Shown one piece after another: positions 20,728-29,991 of a stretch of DNA of 38,226 nt. The DNA comes from a virus: positions 1 through 38,226 of IMG/VR virus record IMGVR_UViG_3300037852_000093; one strand, given 5' to 3'. The position numbers and the translations under genes were made by a program. The first letter of the stretch is position 1. Each line of letters opens with the position of its first letter. The notes under the pieces are model-generated. The model saw nothing but the letters and a program-made list of their open reading frames with translations. It was not told the DNA's origin and made no database searches.

Positions 20728-22713
20728 GTGGCACGGTCGCAGAACGTAGGAGGAGAAAACCCAGAGTTCATCCTTCGCGAATTCATGGGCGTGAATTTGC
20801 TCGACGGCCGTGAGGCAATCAACGATAACGAATTCTACTGGGCTGAGAACATCATCCCTGTGGCGCCGGCTCAAGCCTATCCGGTCGCGCTCGCCAATCT
20901 TTCTGTCAATATCCTTGCAGAAACCAACATTCCTTCGTACACGATGTCCTTTGCCGCGAATGGGCAGAACTACGTTTTCGTGGTGTTTGAAGTAACCGGC
21001 AATGGATATATCGCGAGTATCCCGATCGGATCACCTGTGCTCATCATCACCGGACTTACTTCCGGCCAGACCTACGCGACGCCTTATAACAATCAGGGAA
21101 TTTTGATCATCGATCCGACCGGGTACTGGGATTACGGCGTCACCGCACCTAACACGCTCACGCCGCAGAACAACACTGCCGCGTTCGCAACCCTTACGGG
21201 GGTGGCACAAGCTGTGCTGGGCGGCACGCAACTGAAGCAAATCGTCACGGCAACCGGAACTGGAGCTACATTCCAAGCTGTCTATCAAGTAATCAATGTG
21301 CAATTGCAGAACGCTGGAACCGGCTACGCCGTTGGCGACACCATTTATCTGACGGACGGTAATCCAACCGTACCAGCCACCATTGTTGTGGCATCTATCA
21401 GCGGCGGCGGCAGCACCGGACCCATCACTGGCATTACGCTATCCGCAGGTGGTCAATATCCAGGTCCACCCACATCGACCCTGGTGGCTACAGGTCCGAC
21501 CGGCACGGTCATTACGACTACCGGAGCAGGCACTGGTGCCACGTTCGCCGATCATATTCAAGCAGTGTCGATGCAGATATTGACGCGCGGCTCAGGCTAC
21601 ACTGGCACTACTACGGTGGCGGATGAAACTTCCACAAAAACCATAGATACGTGGAATATTACCTCGAGCGGCGTGATTGGAGGCCAGTCCATCGCAACAT
21701 ACCAGGGGCGCGTGTGGATCAGCTTTAATCGTACTGTCTACTTCACCGACATTAATTCGTACAATTCATTTGGCGGCGCCGGGGGATCGTTCTTCATTTC
21801 TGACTCGTACCTCATTGGCAACATCACGGTTCTCTACGCCGCCAACAACTATCTTTATATTTTTGGCCAGTCATCGATAGATGCGCTCTCCAATGTGACG
21901 ATTACACTAGGTGTGACCTCGTTTTCGCGAATCAATGTCACCGGCACGGTCGGCACCAATTTCCCTGCGTCAGTCACCGCATACTTTCGCGCGATACTGT
22001 TTTATCACTCCTCGGGGATTTACTTACTTGCTGGCGCTACACCGGAGAAGATCTCAGAGAAAATATCGCAAATCATTGCGCTGCCGAACACCGGGCAGCC
22101 GTACGGATTCACAGTGCAAGTGCAAGGTGAGATTTGCGCAGGAATGCAGATAAGTTTCGTGGATAATTTCACGCAAGCCACCTTGCAGAGACCACTATGC
22201 GTGCTCTATTTCCGCGGTCGCTGGTGGTTCTCCTCGTATATGAATCCGAGCCCCACATTCGTGACCACGGCCATCACTAGCATTCCGATAAATGGTGTCG
22301 CAACGGCTTTCGGATGGCGCGCCAATGTGTCCGGCGCCGGTGCCCAGCTCTACGAACTATTCGCAAGCGGAACACTGTCGTCGTGGCTCTTAAAAACCAA
22401 ATTCTGGGACGGTGGCTCCCCAACTCGAGAAAAGCAGTCAATCAACGCCGGGGTAGCGGGTCTGTGGCCGAATGGGGGGGTGTCAGGGGCTGGTCTCACG
22501 GTCAACGTCGATACCGAGTTTGGAACTTCTGCCGCGAACATCACTTCTCCAGCGCCAAACGTCGGCTACAACTTCGAGGTAACTATTGGCAATGAGGGAG
22601 GCAGTCAGTATTTGGGGCTTACTGTGGCCGGAGCATCCGCTGGCGCGCCCGCTATGACCCGCCTTGACATGCTGGCGCTGCGCGGCAAGACCGAGCGGGA
22701 CATGCTGCAATGA
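20728..22713 (+). CDS. Tail nozzle-like protein with an inserted GxGY module
   Basis: A 661-aa protein with a GTG start. It is beta-rich throughout: TYQGRVWISFNRTVYFTDINSYNSFGG, YLYIFGQSSIDALSN, then WWFSSYMNPS and a C-terminal beta-sandwich. This is the pattern of the beta-propeller tail nozzle or stabilisation proteins that follow the adaptor in podoviruses. Residues of about 190-295 carry two or more copies of the Gly-rich module (AGTGYAVGD, GGQYPGPP, GSGYTGTTTV). It overlaps the next gene by four bases (ATGA). Confidence 0.65.
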   Translation: MARSQNVGGENPEFILREFMGVNLLDGREAINDNEFYWAENIIPVAPAQAYPVALANLSVNILAETNIPSYTMSFAANGQNYVFVVFEVTGNGYIASIPIGSPVLIITGLTSGQTYATPYNNQGILIIDPTGYWDYGVTAPNTLTPQNNTAAFATLTGVAQAVLGGTQLKQIVTATGTGATFQAVYQVINVQLQNAGTGYAVGDTIYLTDGNPTVPATIVVASISGGGSTGPITGITLSAGGQYPGPPTSTLVATGPTGTVITTTGAGTGATFADHIQAVSMQILTRGSGYTGTTTVADETSTKTIDTWNITSSGVIGGQSIATYQGRVWISFNRTVYFTDINSYNSFGGAGGSFFISDSYLIGNITVLYAANNYLYIFGQSSIDALSNVTITLGVTSFSRINVTGTVGTNFPASVTAYFRAILFYHSSGIYLLAGATPEKISEKISQIIALPNTGQPYGFTVQVQGEICAGMQISFVDNFTQATLQRPLCVLYFRGRWWFSSYMNPSPTFVTTAITSIPINGVATAFGWRANVSGAGAQLYELFASGTLSSWLLKTKFWDGGSPTREKQSINAGVAGLWPNGGVSGAGLTVNVDTEFGTSAANITSPAPNVGYNFEVTIGNEGGSQYLGLTVAGASAGAPAMTRLDMLALRGKTERDMLQ

Positions 22714-23114
22714 TCATCGATCTTTCGGCCACCACCGGTTTTGGCGATGACTCTGGCATGAAGAACTTCTTTCTCGTGCATCGCTTCATACACGATCAGA
22801 CGGCCGCCGCGCTCACCGCTAAATTTAACGTCGCCGCGTCCAGTTTCGGCATATTCGACTCAAAAGCGGACGATGAGTGGCTCAATTTGATGAAAAACGC
22901 GAAGCCCGGCACTACACCGCCGCCCAGCTTGCGCAATTGGCTGAAAATCCACGCTGATATCCATGTCGCTACTTACACGCTTTTGGGGCAAACTCCTACC
23001 ACAGCGCCTGACTTGTCGCTAGTGGATTTTGGTGACCAGGAACAGTTCTACGACTGGATGTATGTGCATCAGCAAATGCACGATTTCGAGCAAGCCTCAC
23101 TGGGGTTACATTGA
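22710..23114 (+). CDS. Hypothetical tail or virion protein
   Basis: A 134-aa protein coupled to the nozzle-like gene by ATGA. It is helical and aromatic/His-rich (FFLVHRFIHDQTA, WLKIHADIHVATYTLLG, YDWMYVHQQMHDFEQASLGLH). Similar small proteins precede the GNAT-fold gene in podoviruses. No function can be given. Confidence 0.6.
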   Translation: MIIDLSATTGFGDDSGMKNFFLVHRFIHDQTAAALTAKFNVAASSFGIFDSKADDEWLNLMKNAKPGTTPPPSLRNWLKIHADIHVATYTLLGQTPTTAPDLSLVDFGDQEQFYDWMYVHQQMHDFEQASLGLH

Positions 23115-23608
23115 ACGCACAACTGAAGCCTGATATTCGAATTGAGCAGGAGACTTTTACGGAAGCACTCGCGGCTGAGATGTTTCCGCTTGGGCAAGCG
23201 TGCTGGGACGAGAGCACAGAGGTAAAAAAGTCCACGTGCGCGTTTTACGGTGAAAGGAACTTCGCCGTTGATCCGGATATTGAGCGCTACAAGGCGCTGG
23301 CCAAATCTGGGGTTATGATAGTGGTCACTCTGCGAGATGGCGCGACGCTCAATGGCTATGTCATCGGTCTCACGTATCGCAGCCTGCATCAAAAGAAAAT
23401 TGTCTGTGGTTCGATAGATTCCATTTACATCGATCCTCAGTATCGAGCGTACGCGGCTATCGTGTGCGAGAAAATTGAACAAGCGATGAACGTGGAAATC
23501 ATCGGATGGGCCACGCACATAGATGGACCGGTCTATCAAGTCCTAAAAGCGCGCGGCTACGTTGGGGATGATGTGATCATGGAAAAACGCTTCGTGCGGA
23601 GGAACTGA
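23111..23608 (+). CDS. GNAT-fold protein in the ejection-protein cluster
   Basis: A 165-aa protein with a TTG start coupled by TTGA. The acetyltransferase-like fold is suggested by GVMIVVTLRDGATLNGYVIGLTY, 'GSIDSIYIDPQYRAYAAIVCEKIEQAMN' (the position of the acetyl-CoA loop), then 'KARGYVGDDVIMEKRF'. The residues of the usual Q/RxxGxG/A motif are not intact (DPQYRAYAA). A similar GNAT-like protein accompanies internal virion proteins in many podoviruses, with unknown activity. Confidence 0.7.
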   Translation: MNAQLKPDIRIEQETFTEALAAEMFPLGQACWDESTEVKKSTCAFYGERNFAVDPDIERYKALAKSGVMIVVTLRDGATLNGYVIGLTYRSLHQKKIVCGSIDSIYIDPQYRAYAAIVCEKIEQAMNVEIIGWATHIDGPVYQVLKARGYVGDDVIMEKRFVRRN

Positions 23609-23610
23609 TT

Positions 23611-24954
23611 ATGTGCGTAGTCACTGACGCTGTGTTGGCCTTTGTGGAAGAGGCTGGCCCGTTGCTTGAGGGCGCAGGCGATGTCGCGGCTGCCGCTGGA
23701 GCTGCGGACGTTGCTGGAGCGTTTGGCGGAGCTGATTCCACGAGTGCAGGCCTTGGAGATGCCGGCGTGCAGCCAGGGGCTGGAGATTTGAGTTCTTCTG
23801 TGAACGCGAGTTCTTTAGGTCCCAGTACCGACACGGCCGGTGGGGCTGGGCAGACAACCTCAGCACTCGCACCTGGCACGACATCTGATATCCCAACGCT
23901 TACGGTGACAGGAACTCAAAGCGGCGGCGGAGGCTTGAGCGCGGCGCTCGATCAGCTGGGTGGCGGCATTGCCCCCATTGCGGCCTCAGGACTTGCTGCT
24001 GCTGGAGCTGGCGGCGGTGGTAGTGGAGTACCAGGGCAGGCTGGTATCAACGGTCCTGAGAGTGCGCCGGCGCCCAGCAGCCTGTCAGATCAAGGGCCGT
24101 TGCTTGCCAACAATGACATCACGCCTGGGGCTGTGACCGATACTGGTTCAACGCTTGATTCAGGCGGTGGGTTCCTGCCAGCCACTGGAGATTCCAGCGT
24201 CCAGGCCCTCTCGCCGGATGCCATGCAATCCCTTGGAATTACCCCGGCAGATACCACCAATACGGCGCTCACCGACACTTCTGGCGCGTTCGATCCCTCC
24301 AGCGTCGGCGATCCGAACGCTGTCGACATTCAAGGGCCGAGTCTTTTGGATCAGGCTGGCAGCAAGGCCGGAGATATTGGCAAGTGGCTCTCAAGCCCTA
24401 AAAATGCTGCTACCGCCGGCATGTTGGGGCTCTCCCTCAAGAACGCGCTCATTCCCCCTGGGCTGCCGGCCGCCGATAAGGCGGCGCAAGCGAACGCTGC
24501 GGCCTTGACCAAGCAGGCACTGCCGATCATCCAGTCAGGCGGTACGGCGACGCCTGAATGGGCGAGCCAGAAAGCCTCGATCGATGCGACCATCGACAAC
24601 CAGATCAAGCAGCAGACCGAATCCATCATGCAGGCGGCAGCCTCATCTGGAGAGGGAGGTCAGAACTCCGGCATCGTGCAGCAGCAGATCGCGGCCATGA
24701 CGCAGCAGGCGAATCTGAACCGTCAGCAACTCTACGCGCAGGCGCAGCAGCAGAACGTCCAGGCTGCGCTCTCATCTCTCTCAGGTGGGGATCAGACACT
24801 CACGTCCATAGGCTCTACCCAGTTGCAGCAGTCCGAGGAAGCGCAACAATTGGCAGCGCAGACCGCAGAGATGGCGTTGCTGCTGCAGACAGGCCAGAAA
24901 TTGCCTGGCCAAGGCGGTACCGGTATCCAGAGTAGCGGCGGCGGGCCTGGCTGA
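23611..24954 (+). CDS. Internal virion (ejection) protein 1
   Basis: A 447-aa protein with GGAGGAAC upstream. Residues 1-260 are low-complexity Gly/Ala/Ser/Thr/Pro. Residues 265-447 are helical and Gln/Ala-rich (PPGLPAADKAAQANAAALTKQAL, QQQIAAMTQQANLNRQQLYAQAQQQNVQAAL). Position, size and composition match the first of the set of internal proteins that are ejected to form a channel across the cell envelope. Confidence 0.65.
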   Translation: MCVVTDAVLAFVEEAGPLLEGAGDVAAAAGAADVAGAFGGADSTSAGLGDAGVQPGAGDLSSSVNASSLGPSTDTAGGAGQTTSALAPGTTSDIPTLTVTGTQSGGGGLSAALDQLGGGIAPIAASGLAAAGAGGGGSGVPGQAGINGPESAPAPSSLSDQGPLLANNDITPGAVTDTGSTLDSGGGFLPATGDSSVQALSPDAMQSLGITPADTTNTALTDTSGAFDPSSVGDPNAVDIQGPSLLDQAGSKAGDIGKWLSSPKNAATAGMLGLSLKNALIPPGLPAADKAAQANAAALTKQALPIIQSGGTATPEWASQKASIDATIDNQIKQQTESIMQAAASSGEGGQNSGIVQQQIAAMTQQANLNRQQLYAQAQQQNVQAALSSLSGGDQTLTSIGSTQLQQSEEAQQLAAQTAEMALLLQTGQKLPGQGGTGIQSSGGGPG

Positions 24955-26300
24955 TGAGTTCGCCCGCTGACCAGTTGATGCTGGATCGCACGCAGGACAT
25001 TAAAACTGCTGGCGATCGACAGTCCGCGCTTGATGCGCAGCGCACGGCGTCTGCCGGCGCTCGAGAGAAGGAACTGGCGCCGATGGAATCGGCCGTGAAT
25101 AAGGAAATCAGCGGACTTTCGAGTATCAAGCCGCCAAAACAGACGCCGCTGCCGACATACGAGCCAAAGCCGCTAATAGACGCGAAGGAATACCAGGGCT
25201 TGTCGCTGGGACTGATATCCATGGCTTTGATTGGCGGTATCGCCTCAAAAGGCAACTGGATGGGGGCTTCGGCGTCGCTCAATGGCGCATTGAAGGGGTA
25301 CTTGGAGGGAAATCAGGCGGCCGCTGAGAAGGATTACAAGGACTACCAGACCAAGTTCAAGGAAGCGCAGGCGAAAAGTGCCGCGGAGCAGAAGGAATTT
25401 GAGGACATCCTGCAAAACAAGCGCCTGTCGATCAACGACATGCTCACGCAGATCAAAGTCGCGGCCGCGAAGTACGGGCGCGACGATGTGCGCGCGGAGG
25501 CTGAGCAGAAGTCGATCGACGGTATTTGGCGGCGCGTGGAGACCATGGACGCAACGATTGCCAGAATTACGGATGCAGATCAACGCCAACGCGCTTCCCT
25601 TGATGCCGCGCTCGAGAAGCGACAAGAAGGAGAATTCACCGACCAGCAGTCCAAACTGCTTGCGGCGATGGCCGATAAGAATGTCAGCCTACCGGCTGGC
25701 CTGCGCTCGCAGAAGCAGATCAAGTCCACACTCGATGGCCTCATGAAGGAGCATCCGGAACTAGACGCGCAAGGTATTGCTGAGGGCCTCAAGAGCGGCA
25801 AATTGAAGTTTGCGGCCGAGACTAAGGCCGCAAGCACCGCCGGGACGCAGATAGGCAAGGTGGCCTTGGCGTCCAATGAACTGGATAGCTTCGGCGATCA
25901 GGTGTTGGAGGCATCCAGGAACTTGCCGCGCGGTACCAGCATGACATTGAACGGCCTAATGCAGGCGAGCGAGACGCAGTTATCGGATCCAAAGCTGTTG
26001 CGTCTCAAAGTGAAGTTGCAGGCGCTAAATAATGCCTACGATCAGTTATCTGCCCGCGGCGGGACAGACAAGGACAAGCGCGCCCATATACACGAGCTTT
26101 TCAACCAGCAACTATCCGACAAGGCTATTCAGGAGTTGGTGAAATCTGTGAAGGAGGAAGCTGCCGGCGCGCGCGAGGCAGCCAACAAAACGATTGCTGA
26201 GACCTCCAACACCGCCATCCCAGGCGCAGGTCCGCAGGCTCCGGTTTCAGGCGCGCATCCGCCTGATGTGCAGTCGCTCTTGGACAAGTACAACAAGTAA
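24954..26300 (+). CDS. Internal virion (ejection) protein 2
   Basis: A 448-aa, mostly helical, charged protein. It has an early coil (residues 1-55), a hydrophobic GLY-rich segment (SLGLISMALIGGIASKGN, about 83-100) and a long coil (NQAAAEKDYKDYQTKFKEAQAKSAAEQKEFED, about 123-154). It couples to both neighbours by one-base overlaps. It is likely a component of the channel through which DNA crosses the envelope. Confidence 0.65.
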   Translation: MSSPADQLMLDRTQDIKTAGDRQSALDAQRTASAGAREKELAPMESAVNKEISGLSSIKPPKQTPLPTYEPKPLIDAKEYQGLSLGLISMALIGGIASKGNWMGASASLNGALKGYLEGNQAAAEKDYKDYQTKFKEAQAKSAAEQKEFEDILQNKRLSINDMLTQIKVAAAKYGRDDVRAEAEQKSIDGIWRRVETMDATIARITDADQRQRASLDAALEKRQEGEFTDQQSKLLAAMADKNVSLPAGLRSQKQIKSTLDGLMKEHPELDAQGIAEGLKSGKLKFAAETKAASTAGTQIGKVALASNELDSFGDQVLEASRNLPRGTSMTLNGLMQASETQLSDPKLLRLKVKLQALNNAYDQLSARGGTDKDKRAHIHELFNQQLSDKAIQELVKSVKEEAAGAREAANKTIAETSNTAIPGAGPQAPVSGAHPPDVQSLLDKYNK

Positions 26301-27898
26301 TGGCCGACCTAGCTCAAGTCTACGACGCTCTGAAGAAGGCCGACGCGGCAGGCGATACCGCGGGCGCGAAGCGCTTGGCCGACTACATTCGCTCAAGTTC
26401 CTCTGCCCCCCCAAAAGAAAATTCTGATAATGCTGCAATGCAGCGTGAACAACAGATTCAGGCTGGCAACGTTGAGATGAACAAACCACAGCCGTTACCA
26501 GGCTTCTCGCAACTTCGCGACATGGTCACATCGATTCCAAAGGGACTCAACACAGCGGCAACTGGCATAGTAGACGCAGCTTCGCACCCGCTCGATGCCA
26601 TTACTGGCGCGTACAAGAAAGGCTTGAGCGCGATCGACACAGGCATCAACGCGGTCGCGGATCCTGTGGACACCACGAAAAAGGTTGGCGAGCTGCTGAA
26701 GAACACCACTCCGCAGCAGGTAGGCGAGATGATCGGCTCGACCGCGATGGGCGGCGCTGCCGGCAAGGCTGCGGGCGTGCTTGGCGATGTTGCCGGACCT
26801 TCCGTGAAGGCGGCTATGCAGCGCGCTGGCGTCGGCAAACCCGCGTCGCCTACGGTCCGAGACCTCGCGGGAAAAGGAGTTGTTATGACTCCTGGAATGA
26901 GGGGCGGGAAAATTCCCAGCGCTATCGAGCAACGATTGACCAGTATTCCAATCGTCGGCGATGCCATCAAGGCTGCGCGTGGCAAAACCGCTGAACAATG
27001 GAACCGAGCGGAACTGAATGACGCGATCAAAGACGCTGGCGGCAAACCTTTGCCAAAAGACCGCCATGGCCGCGACGCTATATTCCACACTGAGTCTGAG
27101 ATGGACAAGGCCTACGATAGAGTGCTGAGCGGCATGAAGGCTGATTTGAATTCGGCGGACTCTTCCGGCACAACGTTCAGACAGTTCCTTGATCAGACGA
27201 AAACTCTAGCAACGCAAGGCCTTGAGCCAAGCGCGGCCAAGATTGTGAACGATATAGTAGATAAAAAAGTGATAGGAAAATTCGACAAAGCCGGCAATGC
27301 CACCGGTGAAAATGTGAAGGAAATCCAGGAAGCTCTGCGCACAGAGATCAGCGATCTTAAAAGCGGCAACTACCAAGAGAGAAAAGTGGCGCAGGCCTTA
27401 CAGCAGGTCAGCGCAGAGATGAAGGCCATGCTCAAGCGCGAGAATCCGGTGCTTGCTCCAGAATTGGACAAAGTTGATCGCGGCTACGCGAAATTCAAGA
27501 CTTCAAGCCAAGCGTCTCTATATTCGACAAAAGGTGCAGGAGGATACACGCCAGCGCAGAAGCTGCGCGCCATCAAAGCGCGGGACACATCGAAAGGCAA
27601 GCAGCGATATGCGAGCGGTACGGCTCCTGGGCAGAAAGAGGCTGAGGCAGTGGAGAGCGTTATCGGAAATACTGAGCCTGATTCTGGTACCCCAGGTCGA
27701 TTGGCTGCCATGGAAGGTCTGTTGAAAGCAGTGGTAGCGGCGCCAGTGTCTGCCGCGTACTCTCAACCGGTACTTAAGTTCCTGCAGAATCGTGCTCTCA
27801 AGAAGGGCGGTCCATACAAGCCGATCGGAAAATCTGCGCCTATAGCCGGCGCCGCACTTGGCGTGGCGCCATCAGATGATACCGGTGTGGCTCAATAG
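26300..27898 (+). CDS. Internal virion (ejection) protein 3
   Basis: A 532-aa protein. The N-terminal repeat unit LAQVYDALKKADAAGDTAGAKRLADYIRS is a helical pair seen at the start of many podovirus ejection proteins. A Gly/Ala-rich membrane-active stretch (STAMGGAAGKAAGVLGDVAG, about residues 149-168) follows, then a helical body and a C-terminal hydrophobic part. It ends the rightward cluster; its last seven bases overlap a leftward gene. No transglycosylase motif was recognised. Confidence 0.65.
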   Translation: MADLAQVYDALKKADAAGDTAGAKRLADYIRSSSSAPPKENSDNAAMQREQQIQAGNVEMNKPQPLPGFSQLRDMVTSIPKGLNTAATGIVDAASHPLDAITGAYKKGLSAIDTGINAVADPVDTTKKVGELLKNTTPQQVGEMIGSTAMGGAAGKAAGVLGDVAGPSVKAAMQRAGVGKPASPTVRDLAGKGVVMTPGMRGGKIPSAIEQRLTSIPIVGDAIKAARGKTAEQWNRAELNDAIKDAGGKPLPKDRHGRDAIFHTESEMDKAYDRVLSGMKADLNSADSSGTTFRQFLDQTKTLATQGLEPSAAKIVNDIVDKKVIGKFDKAGNATGENVKEIQEALRTEISDLKSGNYQERKVAQALQQVSAEMKAMLKRENPVLAPELDKVDRGYAKFKTSSQASLYSTKGAGGYTPAQKLRAIKARDTSKGKQRYASGTAPGQKEAEAVESVIGNTEPDSGTPGRLAAMEGLLKAVVAAPVSAAYSQPVLKFLQNRALKKGGPYKPIGKSAPIAGAALGVAPSDDTGVAQ

Positions 27899-28026
27899 CC
27901 CATGATCAACTTAAGCGCTCCGGCCACCTCCTGCACGTACTCATTGAGTGTGAGGTATCCGTAAATGAGCGCGGCGCCGATGACGACGGTGATGATGAAA
28001 GTTTGCGTTGTGACCGACTTGTTCAT
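27892..28026 (-). CDS. 44-aa membrane protein on the opposite strand
   Basis: The only leftward gene inside the late block. The start at 28026 has AAAGGAGA eight bases upstream, which is close to ideal. Residues 8-25 are a hydrophobic helix (QTFIITVVIGAALIYGYL), followed by an amphipathic tail. It overlaps the 3' end of the third ejection gene by seven bases. It may be a lysogenic or moron gene with its own promoter. The gap to the right (28027-28133) has no obvious strong promoter on this strand. Confidence 0.6.
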   Translation of the reverse strand: MNKSVTTQTFIITVVIGAALIYGYLTLNEYVQEVAGALKLIMGY

Positions 28027-28133
28027 GTGCGTCTCCTTTGACTGGCGATCCCAGTGTAAGTGGGCAATATCGGCGAAACCACGGTGTTTTGCCATAATGG
28101 GTGTCTTTGGGGTAAAACTGTGAGCCAATCGTG

Positions 28134-28589
28134 ATGAAAACTCTAAGGGAAAGATTCGACGCCAAGCATAAGGTCGATGCCTCGACCGGATGTTGGCTAT
28201 GGACCGCGTGGCGCGACCGGGACGGCTACGGACACATTGCGAGAGGCAAGGCAGGGGAACGGATGATTAAAGCGCATCGAGCGTCTTGGATACTCAATGT
28301 TGCAGAGATACCTGCTGGACTGCAGGTCCTGCATCGTTGTGATACCCCTTCATGCGTAAATCCGGACCATCTTTTCCTGGGAACAAATGCTGACAACCGG
28401 AAAGATAGCGTTTCAAAAGGTAGACATCAGCACGGCTCGCGCCGTAGAGATTCAAAGTTGGATCAGACCACTGTTTTGGAAATAAGAAAATCGACAGATC
28501 CTCTCCGAGTCGCCGCCGCTAGATTTGGCGTTTCCGAATCTTACGTGAGCCTGCTGCGACGTAATTTGCGGTGGAGTCACGTGGAATGA
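28134..28589 (+). CDS. HNH endonuclease
   Basis: A 151-aa protein (ATG 28134; a GTG one codon earlier is possible). CWLWTAWRDRDGYGHI is the N-terminal zinc/beta part. LQVLHRCDTPSCVNPDHLFLGTNADN is the H-N-H motif with the CxxxxC zinc pair. The end is a helix-turn-helix (LRVAAARFGVSESYVSLLRRNLRW) that may set site specificity. An extended -10 (TGC-CATAAT, 28090-28098) lies just before the gene. It is a free-standing homing-type nuclease and not related closely to the one at 16421. Confidence 0.85.
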   Translation: MKTLRERFDAKHKVDASTGCWLWTAWRDRDGYGHIARGKAGERMIKAHRASWILNVAEIPAGLQVLHRCDTPSCVNPDHLFLGTNADNRKDSVSKGRHQHGSRRRDSKLDQTTVLEIRKSTDPLRVAAARFGVSESYVSLLRRNLRWSHVE

Positions 28590-28774
28590 GCGACTCAGAG
28601 CAAGAAGAATCTCCTAACAAAGAGATAGACAGAGCTATAAAGAAAATGTTGAAAGAAATAGGAAATCATCCGGCAGACGTACAGGTAAAGATCATAAACA
28701 GCGCTGTTGGCTGGGAGAAGTGCAAGCATGCAATTACAGACAAGGTCGAAGACTTCGACCCAGATGGACTCTAG
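28586..28774 (+). CDS. Small acidic protein
   Basis: A 62-aa protein starting at 28586, coupled to the HNH gene (ATGA). It is acidic and helical (SPNKEIDRAIKKMLKEIGNHPADVQVKIINSAVGWEK). It may come as a package with the HNH gene. No family was recognised. Confidence 0.6.
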   Translation: MSDSEQEESPNKEIDRAIKKMLKEIGNHPADVQVKIINSAVGWEKCKHAITDKVEDFDPDGL

Positions 28775-28783
28775 GAGTATCAC

Positions 28784-29113
28784 ATGAAAAACGATTTCTT
28801 CCGCCGCGGCGTTCGCATGCAGCATAAATTTGGCGAACTTGAGAAGCACGATTCGCCACTCGGCATTGGCACGTGGGACATCGACGCGCCAATCAGGGTT
28901 TCTTCTTTGGGAAACAACGGCGCTGATGATCGCCCGCGTGAGATTCAGCAAAACGGCGAACACATCTATAGGCCGTTCTCTTCTCCGGTGTGTAAGCCAG
29001 GTGGCGGCTACGCTGACACTAACGGCCCGGCTCCTGACATTTCGCAGTTTTTAGCTATGCCAGTCCCGGTAGGAACCAAGCGGCGCCTCGGACCGCTGAA
29101 GACAGACAAATGA
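28784..29113 (+). CDS. Hypothetical protein, probably structural
   Basis: A 109-aa protein with TAGGAG upstream. It is rich in Gly/Pro with no membrane segment; a disordered appearance is likely. It begins the tail-fibre gene cluster and couples to the next gene (ATGA). Confidence 0.6.
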   Translation: MKNDFFRRGVRMQHKFGELEKHDSPLGIGTWDIDAPIRVSSLGNNGADDRPREIQQNGEHIYRPFSSPVCKPGGGYADTNGPAPDISQFLAMPVPVGTKRRLGPLKTDK

Positions 29114-29451
29114 GCGCTCCATATTCGACCGGACTTGCATGCACTCCTGCGGTCATTGTTGCGAACACCGCAGGCACGCAGTTGGGTGTGTGCGGACCAA
29201 ATGCAGCACAGGCAGCGAGCCAGCCGCTTATATTTGGCGTGCTGCACACCATTACAGTAGCCGCCGACTCAACAGCAAACACGATTACGGTATATGACGG
29301 CACTTCCACATCTGGAACTGTGATAGCTAAAATCATCACGGCGACCACGGTCGTTCCGCAAACATTCACGTTTGACGTGCAGGCCCACATCGGACTTTTC
29401 ATAGCGGTTTCTGGAATGACAACCGGTGCCGTGACCGTCTCCTACGCGTGA
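29110..29451 (+). CDS. Small beta-sandwich virion protein
   Basis: A 113-aa protein rich in Val/Thr/Ala. The order VLHTITVAADSTANTITVYDGTSTSGTVIAKIITATTVVPQTFTFDVQAHIGLFIAVSGMTTGAVTVSYA is a jelly-roll-like repeat seen in small head- or tail-decorating phage proteins. Its exact place in the virion is unknown. Confidence 0.65.
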   Translation: MSAPYSTGLACTPAVIVANTAGTQLGVCGPNAAQAASQPLIFGVLHTITVAADSTANTITVYDGTSTSGTVIAKIITATTVVPQTFTFDVQAHIGLFIAVSGMTTGAVTVSYA

Positions 29452-29454
29452 TCC

Positions 29455-29991
29455 GTGACCGCCCAGCCATCTCCACCAAACACGGTTAATTTCTGGACAG
29501 CTGACGGGTTCAATCAGTGGACTGCGGACGGCTTCTACGGCTGGACTGCTGATGGGTACGAGCCGACGACGATTGAAGCAGCCGTTGCGGCATTTGCCGC
29601 TGCCGGCAAGAACGTGACAATTACTCTAGTGTTTGATCCTCTCGTACCGGTCGGATACGTCATCAGCGGATGGGGACAGCTACTGACGGCCGCTGTCCCA
29701 GGGTCGTACACCAATTTGCTGGTTAGCCAAGGGCCTGCTCCGGTGCCGGTGCCGGTTGCTGTGCCAAATGTCGTTGGCAAGTTCTACTACGACGCTCAAC
29801 TCGCCATACTTGATGCTGGCCTCTTTATCGCGTGCCCAACGTTTCAGCTATCCACATCTGTGCTGCCGCAGTACGTTATCAGCCAATCAATCCCTGCAGG
29901 AACGATGGTGTTGCCGCAGACTCAGGTGACCATAGTCGTATCAGGCTTCACAGTGCTTCAGCAACCCGGCGTGCCGACGCCAGTTCCATGA
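29455..29991 (+). CDS. Virion-associated protein with WTADG repeats and two PASTA-like domains
   Basis: A 178-aa protein with a GTG start. Residues 14-35 hold three eight-residue repeats: WTADGFNQ, WTADGFYG, WTADGYEP. Residues of about 37-94 are a PASTA-like unit ending LLVSQGP. After a Pro/Val linker, residues 103-164 form a clear PASTA domain (VPNVVGKFYYDAQLAILDAGL, then YVISQSIPAGTMV, then VTIVVSG). PASTA domains bind cell-wall peptides in kinases and penicillin-binding proteins. Here they sit one gene upstream of the tailspike, so a role in cell-surface binding is plausible. It overlaps the tailspike by four bases (ATGA). Confidence 0.75.
   Translation: MTAQPSPPNTVNFWTADGFNQWTADGFYGWTADGYEPTTIEAAVAAFAAAGKNVTITLVFDPLVPVGYVISGWGQLLTAAVPGSYTNLLVSQGPAPVPVPVAVPNVVGKFYYDAQLAILDAGLFIACPTFQLSTSVLPQYVISQSIPAGTMVLPQTQVTIVVSGFTVLQQPGVPTPVP

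Noticed and set aside
23577-27108. Long reading frames on the minus strand opposite the ejection-protein genes
   Set aside because: They are GC-rich shadows with no ribosome binding sites and poor protein character; the plus-strand genes are coupled and typical.
29515-29560. Diversity-generating or variable repeat region in the WTADG repeats
   Set aside because: No reverse transcriptase or template repeat was found; three diverged 24-base units are a simple internal duplication.
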